Source of the DNA: Anaerolineae bacterium
GTDB lineage: Bacteria; Chloroflexota; Anaerolineae; Aggregatilineales; UBA2796
NCBI GenBank assembly: GCA_019637555.1
Contig: JAHBVK010000041.1
Coordinates: 1-60,639 of the forward strand
Length of the DNA: 60,639 nucleotides
Direction: 5' to 3'
Made by a program: the position numbers and the translations under genes. A model generated the notes under the pieces. That model searched no databases and was not told the origin of the DNA. It saw only the letters and a program-made list of their open reading frames with translations. Of this stretch, positions 24,283-33,180 are shown piece after piece (the stretch's first letter is position 1; each line of letters opens with the position of its first letter).

Positions 24283-25824
24283 TTATTTGCCCTTGCCCTT
24301 TGGCTTAGGTTCTTTAGGTTTAGGCTCGTTTTCCTTCGGTTTCGGTCCTTTCTCCTTGGGCTTGGGCGGCTCATTTTTCTCCTTCGGTTTCGGCGTTGGT
24401 GCTGGTGGCTGTGGTCTTGGGGTAGGCGGAACAGGTCTAGGAGTTGCTGTTAAGGGTCTTGGCTCTTGCGGCGCAGTAGTCGGAACAACGGGCGCACCAC
24501 CACCATTGGAGTTTGGTACGGGCGTTGCCGTGCGAGGACGATAAGTACGGGTAGATGTCCGCGTCATGCTTGGTGTGCGGGTGGATGTCAGGGTTGCGGT
24601 TAGCGTGGCGGTGGGCGTGGCTGAAGGCGAATTTGTTGGTGTCACCGTACTTGTTTCAGTAGAGGTTGCGGATGCCGTGCGCGTCGCTGAGGCTGTGCTG
24701 GTGGCTGAACTCGTAAAAGTGATGCTCGGCGTTGCCGTGTTAGTCGATGTCCGAATCGGGAATAATGTGGCTGTTTCGTATGGTACTGATGAGCCATTTT
24801 GCTGCAAAGGAGTTCCAACGCTTTGCGGACCGGAGGCAAAGGCTATTAGCCCTGTGGTCACCAATATCAGCAGTGCCGCTAACCCAACACCTAAGACGAG
24901 CCTACCGTTGCGCAGCGGCAGTGGTGGCATCGCATCGAAGATCGATTCGCTTTGTAGGTCAGGGCGATTAGCGCTGTCTTCGGAGTCAATTGTTTGCAGA
25001 CCCATCATGGCATTATGATAAGCCTGCACAAGTGCCCCAACAGATTGAAAACGCGCTTCAGATTGACGCTGCAATGCTTTGCTCACGACAATATCGACAC
25101 TTGCCGCAATATTGCCTCTCAGTTCATGGATGGACGGGAGTGCTGACACCAAATTCGGATGTATCAGCGATTTCTCCCCTTGGAAGGGCAGTTGACTCGT
25201 CAACATTTCAAATAACAGGACACCCAAGGCGTAGGTGTCAGTAGCGATGGTAGGTTCTTTTCCTTCCCATTGCTCTGGAGGCATATAGCTTGAGGGACGG
25301 TAACGAGGTGAGCGCTGATCCCCAAGTCCGAAATCCGAGAGGTAGACATTGCCGCCTGCGTCCAACATCACACATTCGGAACTCAGATTACCGTGAATAA
25401 CTCTTTTGGTGTGGGCATAATCAAGCGCACTGGCAATCTGGCTAAGATAGCGACTTGCACGCAGCGGGGGTATTGGTTTTTCCCTGATCAGTTCGGCTAG
25501 GGTGCGCTCCGCAGGGGGAGTAAACACAATATAGAGAAAGTCTTTTGTTTTGCCAAAGTCAACCATTTTCGCAATATGTGGATGCGTTAGGTGGCTAACG
25601 ACTTGCAGTTCGCGCTCAAAGTGGGAGACCCATGCGTTAACATCTTGGCGTTCTAGGTCGTCCGCAATATACGTTGGAAGATTGATGATCTTGACGCTAA
25701 CGGTAAGCTGAGAATTTTGGTGTTGCGCTGAATAAAGTGCGGTTCCGTTAGCCGTGTGGATTAGCGCCGTGAGGAGATAGTGCCCGATCTGCTGCCCAAC
25801 TAAATCTGCCATCGTTGCCCCCAT
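24283..25824 (-). CDS. PknB-like kinase-fold membrane protein, predicted pseudokinase
   Basis: 513 residues. Residues about 10-275 have a Hanks-type kinase fold: Lys45 (VSVKII), HPHI in the alphaC region, DFG164-166 and PPEQ at the APE position. The catalytic loop, however, reads HGNLSSEC (144-151) where active kinases have HRDLKPEN. The base Asp is Asn, the Lys is Ser and the metal Asn is Cys. The Gly loop is also weak. It is therefore probably inactive, or at best strongly altered. A membrane segment (VLGVGLAALLILVTTGLIAFASG, about 308-330) leads to a Thr/Ser/Pro-rich stalk and a tail of PKPKEK repeats, presumably outside the cell. Start at 25824 or at Met5 (25812). Confidence 0.85.
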   Translation of the reverse strand: MGATMADLVGQQIGHYLLTALIHTANGTALYSAQHQNSQLTVSVKIINLPTYIADDLERQDVNAWVSHFERELQVVSHLTHPHIAKMVDFGKTKDFLYIVFTPPAERTLAELIREKPIPPLRASRYLSQIASALDYAHTKRVIHGNLSSECVMLDAGGNVYLSDFGLGDQRSPRYRPSSYMPPEQWEGKEPTIATDTYALGVLLFEMLTSQLPFQGEKSLIHPNLVSALPSIHELRGNIAASVDIVVSKALQRQSEARFQSVGALVQAYHNAMMGLQTIDSEDSANRPDLQSESIFDAMPPLPLRNGRLVLGVGLAALLILVTTGLIAFASGPQSVGTPLQQNGSSVPYETATLFPIRTSTNTATPSITFTSSATSTASATRTASATSTETSTVTPTNSPSATPTATLTATLTSTRTPSMTRTSTRTYRPRTATPVPNSNGGGAPVVPTTAPQEPRPLTATPRPVPPTPRPQPPAPTPKPKEKNEPPKPKEKGPKPKENEPKPKEPKPKGKGK

Positions 25825-26177
25825 GTTGCCCCTATTTGCACAGTTCAGGATCGATTACGTGGATGGCATTGGCAGCAATGAGTATCCGATTCCTGATATG
25901 GCAAAATAGGTTGATCATTGAAAGATAACACTGCATGGCTAAATAACTCATAAATGTCAGAAGCGGCTTATCAGAGGAATTTACGGCTGCATTTTGACTA
26001 TTTAGTCATGTCGAAAGTGCATAACTGCAGGATAATTGTGCTGCGAGCGCATCAAAGCTTGACACGTAGGTGCAGTCCAAGAATTTTTCAGTGTTGCACA
26101 CGCCAATCGCTAACGCCTGAGTCCTCTCTGAGTTATCCTATGGAGATATTCCCGCGAAAAGAAGTAGGAGCGAACTG
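25825..26177. other. Intergenic gap, no gene supported
   Basis: 353 bp between the kinase-like gene and the aldo/keto reductase. It holds a poorly supported 74-codon frame (25954-26178) with no family resemblance and a Cys-rich composition, and otherwise nothing I can identify. TATGGAGATATTCCC near 26139 and AAGTAGGAGCG near 26160 lie close to the reductase ATG and probably include its ribosome site. Confidence 0.4.
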
Positions 26178-27206
26178 ATGGAGTACCGACCTTTAGGGCG
26201 CACGGGCGTGATGGTGTCCAGCCTGTGTCTGGGTGCGATGAACTTTGGCGGCGTGACCACTGCCGAAGATGGCATCGCCATGATTGATCGAGCGTTGGAC
26301 GCGGGCATCAACTTCATCGACACCGCCAACGTTTACAACGCTGGCGAGAGCGAGAAAGTAGTGGGCAAGGCGCTGCAAGCAAACGGTAAACGCGATTCCA
26401 TCGTCTTGGCGACCAAAGTGAACGGCGCGATGGGCAGCGGCTTGAATGATCGCGGCATCTCGCGCTACCACATCATCAAAGCTTGCGAGGACTCGTTGCG
26501 ACGTCTACAAACCGATCACATCGATCTGTATCAGCTTCACCGCCCCTCGTTGACCATTCCCCAAGACGAAACATTACGGGCGCTGGATGATCTGGTTCGC
26601 GCTGGCAAGGTGCGCTATATCGGTAGTTCAACGTTCCCTGCGTGGATGCTGATGGAAGGCTTGGCGACCAGTCAGCAGCTTAATCTGGTGCGCTTCATCA
26701 GCGAACAACCGCCTTACAACTTGCTAGATCGCCGCATCGAAAATGAACTGGTGCCGCTGTGCCAGAAATATGACATCGCCATCCTGCCGTGGTCACCGCT
26801 AGCTGGCGGCATTTTGGCGGGACGCTACAGCGCCAACGGCACTGGCACTGCCAGTGCCGTGAAAGAAAACCTGCCCGAAGGATCACGCGCTAAACGCAGC
26901 GGGGCACAGTTCCAAGATCGCCTGACCGAGCGCGGTCTTGACGTCGCGGAACAGGTTGGCGCGCTGGCAAGCGAACGCGGGTTGAAGTCATCCCAATTCG
27001 CGTTGCTGTGGTGCAAGGATCAGCCGGGCATCACCGCGCCGATCATCGGTCCGCGCACGATGGGACACTTAGAAGACGCGCTGGCAATTGCTGACAAAAA
27101 GCTAGAGGATGCGGATCGCGCTGCGCTGGATAGCTTGGTGCATCCAGGCACTGCTGTCGCAGACTTCCACAACAGCAACGAGTGGATGAAAGCGCGTGTG
27201 TACTAA
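26178..27206 (+). CDS. Aldo/keto reductase
   Basis: 342-residue (beta/alpha)8 NADPH-dependent reductase. The catalytic tetrad is visible: D48 (FIDTA), Y53 (NVYN), K80 (LATK) and H121 (QLHRP). The cofactor end is IGPRTMGHLEDALAI, with the SPLAGGILAGRY loop. It resembles the YajO/tas-like subgroup acting on aldehydes, but the substrate is open. AGGAG precedes the ATG. It converges with the phosphoesterase gene. Confidence 0.92.
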   Translation: MEYRPLGRTGVMVSSLCLGAMNFGGVTTAEDGIAMIDRALDAGINFIDTANVYNAGESEKVVGKALQANGKRDSIVLATKVNGAMGSGLNDRGISRYHIIKACEDSLRRLQTDHIDLYQLHRPSLTIPQDETLRALDDLVRAGKVRYIGSSTFPAWMLMEGLATSQQLNLVRFISEQPPYNLLDRRIENELVPLCQKYDIAILPWSPLAGGILAGRYSANGTGTASAVKENLPEGSRAKRSGAQFQDRLTERGLDVAEQVGALASERGLKSSQFALLWCKDQPGITAPIIGPRTMGHLEDALAIADKKLEDADRAALDSLVHPGTAVADFHNSNEWMKARVY

Positions 27207-27210
27207 CCTG

Positions 27211-27957
27211 TTAACTCGACTGCTGCCGCCGACGATAGATCGCTGTACGTAGTTCAGTAATGTATTCCTTGCGTTCGGGTAGATCAACTTGCTGCGCCTG
27301 CTCGACTGCCAATTCGATGTCATAGGATAGGCGCACGAACTCAATAGTGTAGGGCGCGACGGTCTGGCTATCCAGCACACCGGTCAGGATGGCGTAAGTT
27401 GCCAGCGGGAAGTCCAGTGGATTGCCCACACTGCCGACATTGAACAGAGTCTTGTTATCCAGCAGCAGCGGCAGCAGATAGACAACGTGAATATCGCCAT
27501 AGCCGACAATGTCCGGTGGCGGGTTAGTTTCTCCTGTGAATGGTGTGTTGGCGAACATACCTAGATGCAGTTCGTAGGTATCCCATGAGCGAACGCGGGT
27601 GTAGACGCCCGCTGGCGAAGCATGAAAGAGGCGTACTCGCTTGCCACTCAACCAGAAGTCGATGACGTTGGGCAGGCTTTGCAGGTACGCCAAGCGCTGC
27701 TCCCCGATTTGATCCCGATACCATGCCAGCGCCGGATCATTGGCATCGTCGATCAGGCTTTGATCCCAGTTGCCGCGCACAATCGTATGGCAAACCTCGC
27801 GGCAGCGATCAATGACCAAAGCGGAGCCGGGACCTTTGCCTACGAGATCACCGAGGTTGTAGATTAAGTCGATACCGCGCTGACGAATATCGGCTAGAAC
27901 GGCTTCCAATGCTGGAATGTTGCCGTGAACATCCGAAATGACGGCGATTTTGTCCAA
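27211..27957 (-). CDS. Calcineurin-like metallophosphoesterase (YfcE/diadenosine-phosphatase type)
   Basis: About 248 residues starting at TTG 27957 (protein begins MDKIAVISDVHGN). I chose this because AGAGGAGA lies 9 nt upstream and the fold starts there; an upstream start at 28002 adds 15 unlikely residues. Metal motifs are DVHGN (D-x-H-G-N), GDLVGKGP (G-D-x-x-x) and GNWDQ where most members have GNHD. The Trp at that position is a departure; later FHASPAG and GYGDIHVVY motifs are kept. Likely a phosphodiesterase of unknown substrate. Confidence 0.8.
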   Translation of the reverse strand: MDKIAVISDVHGNIPALEAVLADIRQRGIDLIYNLGDLVGKGPGSALVIDRCREVCHTIVRGNWDQSLIDDANDPALAWYRDQIGEQRLAYLQSLPNVIDFWLSGKRVRLFHASPAGVYTRVRSWDTYELHLGMFANTPFTGETNPPPDIVGYGDIHVVYLLPLLLDNKTLFNVGSVGNPLDFPLATYAILTGVLDSQTVAPYTIEFVRLSYDIELAVEQAQQVDLPERKEYITELRTAIYRRRQQSS

Positions 27958-28104
27958 GTGCTCAGTCTCCTCTAGCGCACAAAGTGGATAATGATAAAGC
28001 AAAATCCCGTTGCCATAACACTTTCCTATTAGCGATCAGACGTAGATTCATAATGTGTTACGATCGGCGTTGTGCAGTCGGGGACTCGATGAAATTGAGG
28101 GGAT

Positions 28105-29394
28105 ATGTCGAAACGGCTGGTCTTAATCCTTCTGTGCGGACTCCTCGTCGCGGTGACGCCATCCCTAACGTCGATCAACGCTCAAGAGAGTACTAACATC
28201 GGGCGCTTTTCCGATGACTTTACCGATAATCGTAACGGTTGGGCACTGGGCACGCGCTGGGGCGATCAAGCGATTGGTGGCGGAATCCTGCGCTTAACAA
28301 CAGATGATCCGGGCTTACCTGTGTGGACGCTCCCCGATTCAAGCATTAACTTTCCGGCGCGGATCAATGTGACCGTCAGCGTGCACTTCGTAGAAGGCTA
28401 CAACGGACAAGCCGCGATTCTGCTCAACGCTGCCGATCATAGGGCTGATCCAACGCGCAGAACAACCTTCTACGGTATCGCTTTGAGCGATCAAGGGGAG
28501 TGGAAAATCTTCCGGCGCGGTGCTGATGCCAATAGTTCTGCTATCTTGCAGCGCGGCGAGATCAGAGGATTTACGCGCCGCCAAGTACACGCCTTCGCAG
28601 CAGTGCTCAACCGCAACGTGCTCTATGTGATGCTCGATGGTGTGGTGATCGGTAGCTACACCGATACCGAGAATCCGTTAACCGATGAGGATGCGCGGGG
28701 CGGTGTTGGCTTGTACGTCAGCGCGTCCGAACGCAATTTACCGACTACCGTCGAATTCAGCGAACTGCGGATCACCACCTATGGCGATGATACCGAGATC
28801 GGCGGTGAGGGCAATGTGTTGTTTGCCGATGACTTCCGGATGGATACGGGGCAATGGTGGCTTCGCAGCTTCCGCGGCAATTCGATCTCTATTGAAGATA
28901 GCGCACTGGTGCTGCAACTTAGCGGCGGTAACAACTACTGGTCGTTCCCTTATGTCCCGCTGCCGCGAGACTACACGGTACTGGCAAAGGTAGAGGTAGA
29001 CGCGAGCGTATCGCAAGGAAATTGGTACTACGGGATCGGAGTGCGCTACTCAGTGCTTGAGGATGAGCAAGAACCTTACTATGCCTTCCTACTTACCTCG
29101 GATCGGTATTGGGGCTTCTTCCGCGTCAACTCCACCTCCGATGACGTGTGGCAGCAGATCCAAGACTGGACGGTACTGCAGGACTTCGACGCCTACCAGC
29201 CGCATCTGATTAAAGTGTCAGTAGAGGGTGATATCTATCGGCTGTACGTCGATGGCGAGCAGGTAGCTAAGGTCGAGTATACGATGGAAGAAGACCCGGA
29301 CGAGTTCTACATGGCGCTGATAGCGGGCGCATTCAGCACAAACGATTCGATGGTTCGGGTACGTTTCACCGATGTGGAAATCCGCGCACCGTAA
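28105..29394 (+). CDS. Secreted protein with two tandem concanavalin-like sandwich domains
   Basis: 429 residues with a signal peptide (RLVLILLCGLLVAVTPSLTSINA). Two repeats follow: residues about 35-220 and 225-429, each beginning FSDDFTDNRNGWALG or FADDFRMDTGQWWLR and ending with a LYVDG-type strand (LYVMLDGVVIGSY; YRLYVDGEQVAKVEY). This is the LamG/DUF1080-like jelly-roll pattern of carbohydrate-binding or lyase-like proteins. The two repeats argue for internal duplication. No catalytic residue is identified. Confidence 0.72.
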   Translation: MSKRLVLILLCGLLVAVTPSLTSINAQESTNIGRFSDDFTDNRNGWALGTRWGDQAIGGGILRLTTDDPGLPVWTLPDSSINFPARINVTVSVHFVEGYNGQAAILLNAADHRADPTRRTTFYGIALSDQGEWKIFRRGADANSSAILQRGEIRGFTRRQVHAFAAVLNRNVLYVMLDGVVIGSYTDTENPLTDEDARGGVGLYVSASERNLPTTVEFSELRITTYGDDTEIGGEGNVLFADDFRMDTGQWWLRSFRGNSISIEDSALVLQLSGGNNYWSFPYVPLPRDYTVLAKVEVDASVSQGNWYYGIGVRYSVLEDEQEPYYAFLLTSDRYWGFFRVNSTSDDVWQQIQDWTVLQDFDAYQPHLIKVSVEGDIYRLYVDGEQVAKVEYTMEEDPDEFYMALIAGAFSTNDSMVRVRFTDVEIRAP

Positions 29395-29433
29395 GGGCAT
29401 TGACTTGGCAGCGATCTCACGGTGCGGGCGGCG

Positions 29434-30468
29434 TTATTTCGAAGGGATCAGCGAGATCGGTGCGGATGGTGCTGCGAGATCGGCTGGAAGCAAGCCCCAT
29501 GATGTACCCAAATAATAGCCTACTTCGTCAGGGATACTCAGTTTGTGGAGATTTGAGCCGTCAGCGTTGACGATCCAGAGATCGGCGGGATCGAACGTAA
29601 CGGGCTTGTTGGCGACGAAGACGATTTGCTTTGCATCAGGTGACCACGAGGCGCTGGAGATGTTGATCGGCGGACTGTTAACGATCACCTGAAGGTTGGA
29701 GCCGTCGGCATCGGCTATAGCGAGAGTCTCCGGCTTGCCATCACTCATCAACATGCGGAACAAGACGATCTTCGCACCATCCCGCGACCACGCTAGAAAG
29801 CTGTAGGAATGCCCATCGGGTGCGGTGGGCAGAGGCTGCACATTGCCACCATCGAGATCGGCGAAGGTAAGCTGCCCGTACTGCCAATCTGTTTCGCTGG
29901 TAGCGAATACCGCGACCTTGCTGCCATCCGGTGACCACGCCAGCCACGTGTTGTAGAGCGACTTGAAGATGCCCTTTAGCTGCAACTGTTCCTCCCCTGA
30001 CCCATCGGCGTTCGCCCGAAACATGGCGAAATAGCTGCCACCACCGCCTAGTTTATTGATGAACAGTAACTGCTTGCCATCCGGTGACCAGACCGGATAG
30101 CTGGGCGCTTGAAACGAACTCTTCGCCGATATTTGCCGCAGATCCGAGCCGTCGCTGTTGATCACGAAGACGTAGAAGCGGCTGGTTTCATCCTTCTGGG
30201 CGCTGAAGGCGAGCATGGTGCCATCGGGTGACCAGACGGGGCTGAAGATGCCGTAGCTGGTGATCAGCGGGATCATGCCGCTGCCATCGGGGTTGGCGAG
30301 GTTGAGCGTGACGGTGCGCGTAGTGCGGTCAACGGTGACGAAGGCGATGCGCTGATGCCCCGATCCTGCCTGAGCCGCCCTCGCGGTAGGGATCGGCTGG
30401 AGGAGGATGGAAACAGCGGTGAGGATCGCTGTTAGGCTGGTAAGGAATAGTCTTGTGCGGAGCATCAT
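29434..30468 (-). CDS. Secreted TolB-like beta-propeller protein
   Basis: 344 residues starting at ATG 30468 (MMLRTRLFLTSLTAILTAVSIL, a signal peptide cut near ARA-A). GGAGG lies about 8 nt upstream. A longer frame to 30666 exists but its added N-terminus is encoded by a dispersed repeat. About six PD40/TolB repeats follow, recognisable by recurring (V/L)WSPDG(K/T/S) (PVWSPDGTMLAFSA, PVWSPDGKQLLFIN, LAWSPDGSKVAV, LAWSRDGAKIVLF, ASWSPDAKQIVFV) and NADGS loops. Extracytoplasmic scaffold or binding role; partner unknown. Confidence 0.85.
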   Translation of the reverse strand: MMLRTRLFLTSLTAILTAVSILLQPIPTARAAQAGSGHQRIAFVTVDRTTRTVTLNLANPDGSGMIPLITSYGIFSPVWSPDGTMLAFSAQKDETSRFYVFVINSDGSDLRQISAKSSFQAPSYPVWSPDGKQLLFINKLGGGGSYFAMFRANADGSGEEQLQLKGIFKSLYNTWLAWSPDGSKVAVFATSETDWQYGQLTFADLDGGNVQPLPTAPDGHSYSFLAWSRDGAKIVLFRMLMSDGKPETLAIADADGSNLQVIVNSPPINISSASWSPDAKQIVFVANKPVTFDPADLWIVNADGSNLHKLSIPDEVGYYLGTSWGLLPADLAAPSAPISLIPSK

Positions 30469-30914
30469 GCTGCCTCCGATTGGATAGAGATGTTCATCCT
30501 TAACTGTAGCACGAGTCGGGAATCTGCGCGGAAAGGGAGGATCGGGGGTAGGAAAAAGTGCCTGAAGTTCGCAGGGAATACAGGGCGGTTTCAGGGGCTT
30601 TGTAGGTGAATTGTTGGAGGATGGTTGGGAATGTAAAGCCCTTATCCCGATGCCCTCATCCCGCAAGTATTTACCTCACCCCGACGCTTCGCGTCACCCC
30701 TCTCCGTTTACAGAGAGGGGACTACAGGGACGAGGTGGTTGTGCTTGGCGGTGGATGGGGAGGGACTAGGGAATTACTAGGTTATGAGCGCAGCCGATCC
30801 GCGATCTTGGCGATCTGGTGGAGGTGCTAGGCGGCATGAGCGGAGAGGCGCGGTGTGCCTGAGGCTAAAGCCAGCAGGCTTAATGTGAATAGCGGTGATG
30901 GTTAGGCGTTACGG
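30469..30914. repeat. Intergenic dispersed repeat, copy 1 (about 30561-30720), plus non-coding flank
   Basis: CCTGAAGTTCGCAGGGAATA starts a segment of about 160 bp (30561-30720), also present with high identity at 33029-33155. It includes TTGTTGGAGGATGGTTGGG, ATGTAAAGCCC and a hairpin CCCCTCTC...GAGAGGGG. Beyond it (30720-30914) I see no gene; the DinB gene follows on the minus strand. The same order (repeat, then dinB sequence) recurs at the second copy. Confidence 0.8.
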
Positions 30915-31406
30915 CTACGTTCGCAGTCGGGCGGCGATCTCTGCGAGTTGCTCCATGTGCTCACCTTCGTGATCACAGATGCTTTGCGCGTAGTCGAGGA
31001 CACTGCGATCCGTGACTTTATCGTTCTTGGTCACGGTGGCGGTACGCGACCACGCTTCGAGGGGCAGCGGTTCGAGGATCGTCACCAGATCGGCGCGCTG
31101 CGTGCGGAAGGCAGCGAATGACGGCGCGAATTCCAGATCGGGATAGTTGGTGCGCTTCATGTAGGTGCGGGGACTGATCGCCCGAATCTTAGGTTTGTCC
31201 TCGTTGAGAATCCGGTTGATGTAGCCGCCCCAGACATCAGCGCAGGAACGCAGATGCGCCAGCACGTCGTTGATCGACCACTCCTCGGCAGCGGGCGGGG
31301 TGCGTAGCTGCGCGGGGGTTAATCCGTCGGTTATGGTGGCGAGGCGGAGAGGGTGATCGGTGAGGCGGGTTAGCACCTGCTCGATTGCGGCGAGTTTGTC
31401 GGACAT
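30915..31406 (-). CDS. DinB/YfiT-like (DUF664-type) four-helix protein
   Basis: About 163 residues starting at ATG 31406 with AGGGGA upstream. The DinB-like fold shows LTPAQLRTPPAAEEWSINDVLAHLRSCADVW (first metal His in LAHL) and the C-terminal DYAQSICDHEGEHMEQLAEI, with DHEGEH giving two more His. These His positions form the usual metal triad. Members act in thiol (bacillithiol/mycothiol) transfer or have no known role. A truncated copy of its N-terminal part lies at 33181-33355. Confidence 0.82.
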   Translation of the reverse strand: MSDKLAAIEQVLTRLTDHPLRLATITDGLTPAQLRTPPAAEEWSINDVLAHLRSCADVWGGYINRILNEDKPKIRAISPRTYMKRTNYPDLEFAPSFAAFRTQRADLVTILEPLPLEAWSRTATVTKNDKVTDRSVLDYAQSICDHEGEHMEQLAEIAARLRT

Positions 31407-31412
31407 CGCCAA

Positions 31413-31709
31413 TTATCCCCTAGCTAGTTTTTCCAGTGATTGCCGGTAGAGAATGACGTCAGCTTGATCCTGCGCCAAGTTGATGATCCTTACTGCGTTG
31501 GAGCGCACTAACCCTACTAACTCCGAACGCACGATGTTCATCAACTGGATTTGATGCGCGGGCGAGTTGTTCGCTTTGCCCATCAGACGCCCCTCCAGCA
31601 CCTTATTTTCGCCCATCGTCTCCAGCAGTCGCGCTGTAACTTGCTGTTCATTGCCCGGAATGAATTTCAGCAACTCTTCCGCTAATTGCTTGTCGGATAG
31701 TAGTAGCAT
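31413..31709 (-). CDS. Small helical hypothetical protein
   Basis: 98 residues, mostly helical (MLLLSDKQLAEELLKFIPG... SLEKLARG), with GGAAAG about 9 nt ahead of the ATG. No family recognised. It stands just upstream of dinB on the same strand and its stop is near the DinB start, so the two may be co-transcribed. It is divergent from the plus-strand gene at 31830, whose promoter region (TATAAT at 31725-31730) lies over its start. Confidence 0.55.
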   Translation of the reverse strand: MLLLSDKQLAEELLKFIPGNEQQVTARLLETMGENKVLEGRLMGKANNSPAHQIQLMNIVRSELVGLVRSNAVRIINLAQDQADVILYRQSLEKLARG

Positions 31710-31829
31710 GATGCCCGCTTTCCTTATAATCGGAACAGAGAGTGTAGTTACTATATGTTCACATTACAATGGAGAGGCTAAAGTGCTGGCGCGATCCTAC
31801 TGAAGATGCTGGCTATTATGGAGATGAAG

Positions 31830-32189
31830 ATGCAATTTACTGAATTCACCTTTATGGCGCAGGGCGACTTGCGAATCACGCTGACGGAGGCGGGCAAGCA
31901 GGAATTACAACGCCTGTTGAAGGATCACGCCGATTGGAGCGATGACGAAATCCTGCTGGAATTGATCGATGAGCACTTGCTACTGGAGTGGAAGATTGTG
32001 CCGCCGGAGCAAATCCGTGCGATGCGAGACATGCTCATTCTCAGCGACAGCGTGCGATACGATCACGAAGGTAACGTCGCGCATCTCGACAGCGCCTACT
32101 GGCATCCGAGCAACCAACTGGGCATCGTCAGCGGCATCCTGATGGAAAATGGCTACGTGATCTTTGAGAAAGGACACCGACATCAATAA
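31830..32189 (+). CDS. Hypothetical protein upstream of the transglutaminase
   Basis: About 119 residues (MQFTEFTFMAQGDLRITLTEAG...). ATG 31830 is preferred because GGAG stands 6 nt before it; upstream in-frame ATGs from 31806 exist. A helical centre (DEILLELIDEHLLLEWKIVPPEQ) and an acidic C-terminus (NGYVIFEKGHRHQ) show no family I know. It overlaps the transglutaminase gene by 26 nt, so the two are translated together. Confidence 0.6.
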   Translation: MQFTEFTFMAQGDLRITLTEAGKQELQRLLKDHADWSDDEILLELIDEHLLLEWKIVPPEQIRAMRDMLILSDSVRYDHEGNVAHLDSAYWHPSNQLGIVSGILMENGYVIFEKGHRHQ

Positions 32190-33033
32190 TATCGACGATC
32201 CTGAGCCTATCTACGTCCGTGCAGGGTGCAGCTTGACTTATGAGAGCCTGTACCCGACTCCGATGCTGCTTACGCTTTCTCCCGTCTACAACAACGAATT
32301 GATCGCAGAACGACGACTGATGCAGCCGGAAGTACCGATCCGTGAGTATATCGACGGCTTCGGCAACCAAATCTGGCGGATCGTCGCGCCCGCTGGCAGG
32401 CTGCAAATCAGCTATGACGCCATCGCTGCTGTCTCGCCCTATCCCGATCTGGTGATCCCCGATTTGCCCAAAACGCCCGTCGAAGCGCTGCCCGATGATG
32501 TGCTGATCTACACGCTGCCGAGCCGTCACTGCCCCTCGGATTTGTTCATCAGCGATGCGTGGGCGCTATTCGGCAACATCGAGGGCGGATGGGCGCAAGT
32601 GCAGGCGGTGTGTGATTGGCTGCACAGCAATATCAGCTACGGGAAGGGCAGCACCTCGATCACCAGCGCGTGGGATGCCTATCAGCAGCAGTGTGGCGTG
32701 TGCCGCGATTTCGCCCATCTCGGCGTCGCCTTCTGCCGTGCGCTGAACTTCCCGGCACGCTACGTCTGCGGCTACCTGCCGGACATCAACGTGCCGATTG
32801 ATCCCACGCCGATGGACTTCCACGCATGGTTTGAGGTGTACATGGATGGCTTGTGGTTCACCTTCGACGCCCGCCACAACCGACCACGTACGGGGCGTGT
32901 GCTGCTGGCACGGGGACGCGATGCGGTGGATGTCGCCTTCGCCACGATTTACGGTAGTTCGCAACTGGTGAACTTTGAGGTGTGGGCGGATCAGGTGGAG
33001 GCGGGTGCGCGACTCGATGATCCGCGCCCCTGA
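32164..33033 (+). CDS. Transglutaminase-like cysteine peptidase-fold protein
   Basis: 289 residues starting at TTG 32164 (an in-frame stop lies directly upstream). N-terminal beta-rich segment (AGCSLTYESLYPTPMLLTLSP), then the transglutaminase-like core with catalytic Cys in QQQCGVCRDFAHLGVAFC, His in MDFHAWFEVYMDGLWFTFDARHN and Asp in FDARH. The triad is intact. Family members cleave or cross-link proteins or act in cyanophycin-like or peptidoglycan contexts; target unknown. The last codon and stop fall in the dispersed repeat at 33029, which therefore supplies the stop codon. Confidence 0.85.
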   Translation: MRKDTDINNIDDPEPIYVRAGCSLTYESLYPTPMLLTLSPVYNNELIAERRLMQPEVPIREYIDGFGNQIWRIVAPAGRLQISYDAIAAVSPYPDLVIPDLPKTPVEALPDDVLIYTLPSRHCPSDLFISDAWALFGNIEGGWAQVQAVCDWLHSNISYGKGSTSITSAWDAYQQQCGVCRDFAHLGVAFCRALNFPARYVCGYLPDINVPIDPTPMDFHAWFEVYMDGLWFTFDARHNRPRTGRVLLARGRDAVDVAFATIYGSSQLVNFEVWADQVEAGARLDDPRP

Positions 33034-33155
33034 AGTTCGCAGGGAATACAGGGCGGTTTCAAGGACTTTGTTGGTGAATTGTTGGAGGATGGTTGGGGAT
33101 GTAAAGCCCTCACCTCGACGCTTCGCGCCACCCCTCTCCCGCAAGCGGCTAGAGG
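33029..33155. repeat. Dispersed repeat, copy 2
   Basis: CCTGAAGTTCGCAGGGAATA through TGTAAAGCCCTCACC and a CCCCTCTCCCGC...AGAGGGG hairpin. It is nearly the same as 30561-30720 but lacks some of the middle. The TGA within its first bases ends the transglutaminase frame. Confidence 0.85.
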
Positions 33156-33180
33156 GGAGTCAAGCGACCCTGTGGCTGAA

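Noticed and set aside
24566..25018. A plus-strand frame (Val/Ala-rich) over the kinase-like gene
   Set aside because: It is the complement of the Thr/Ser/Pro stalk; low-complexity and lacking any domain.
25954..26178. A 74-codon ORF upstream of the aldo/keto reductase
   Set aside because: Cys-rich random-looking product, no family, overlaps the reductase start region.
30469..30666. Extended N-terminus of the TolB-like gene
   Set aside because: It would begin inside the dispersed repeat; ATG 30468 has a GGAGG site and a clean signal peptide.
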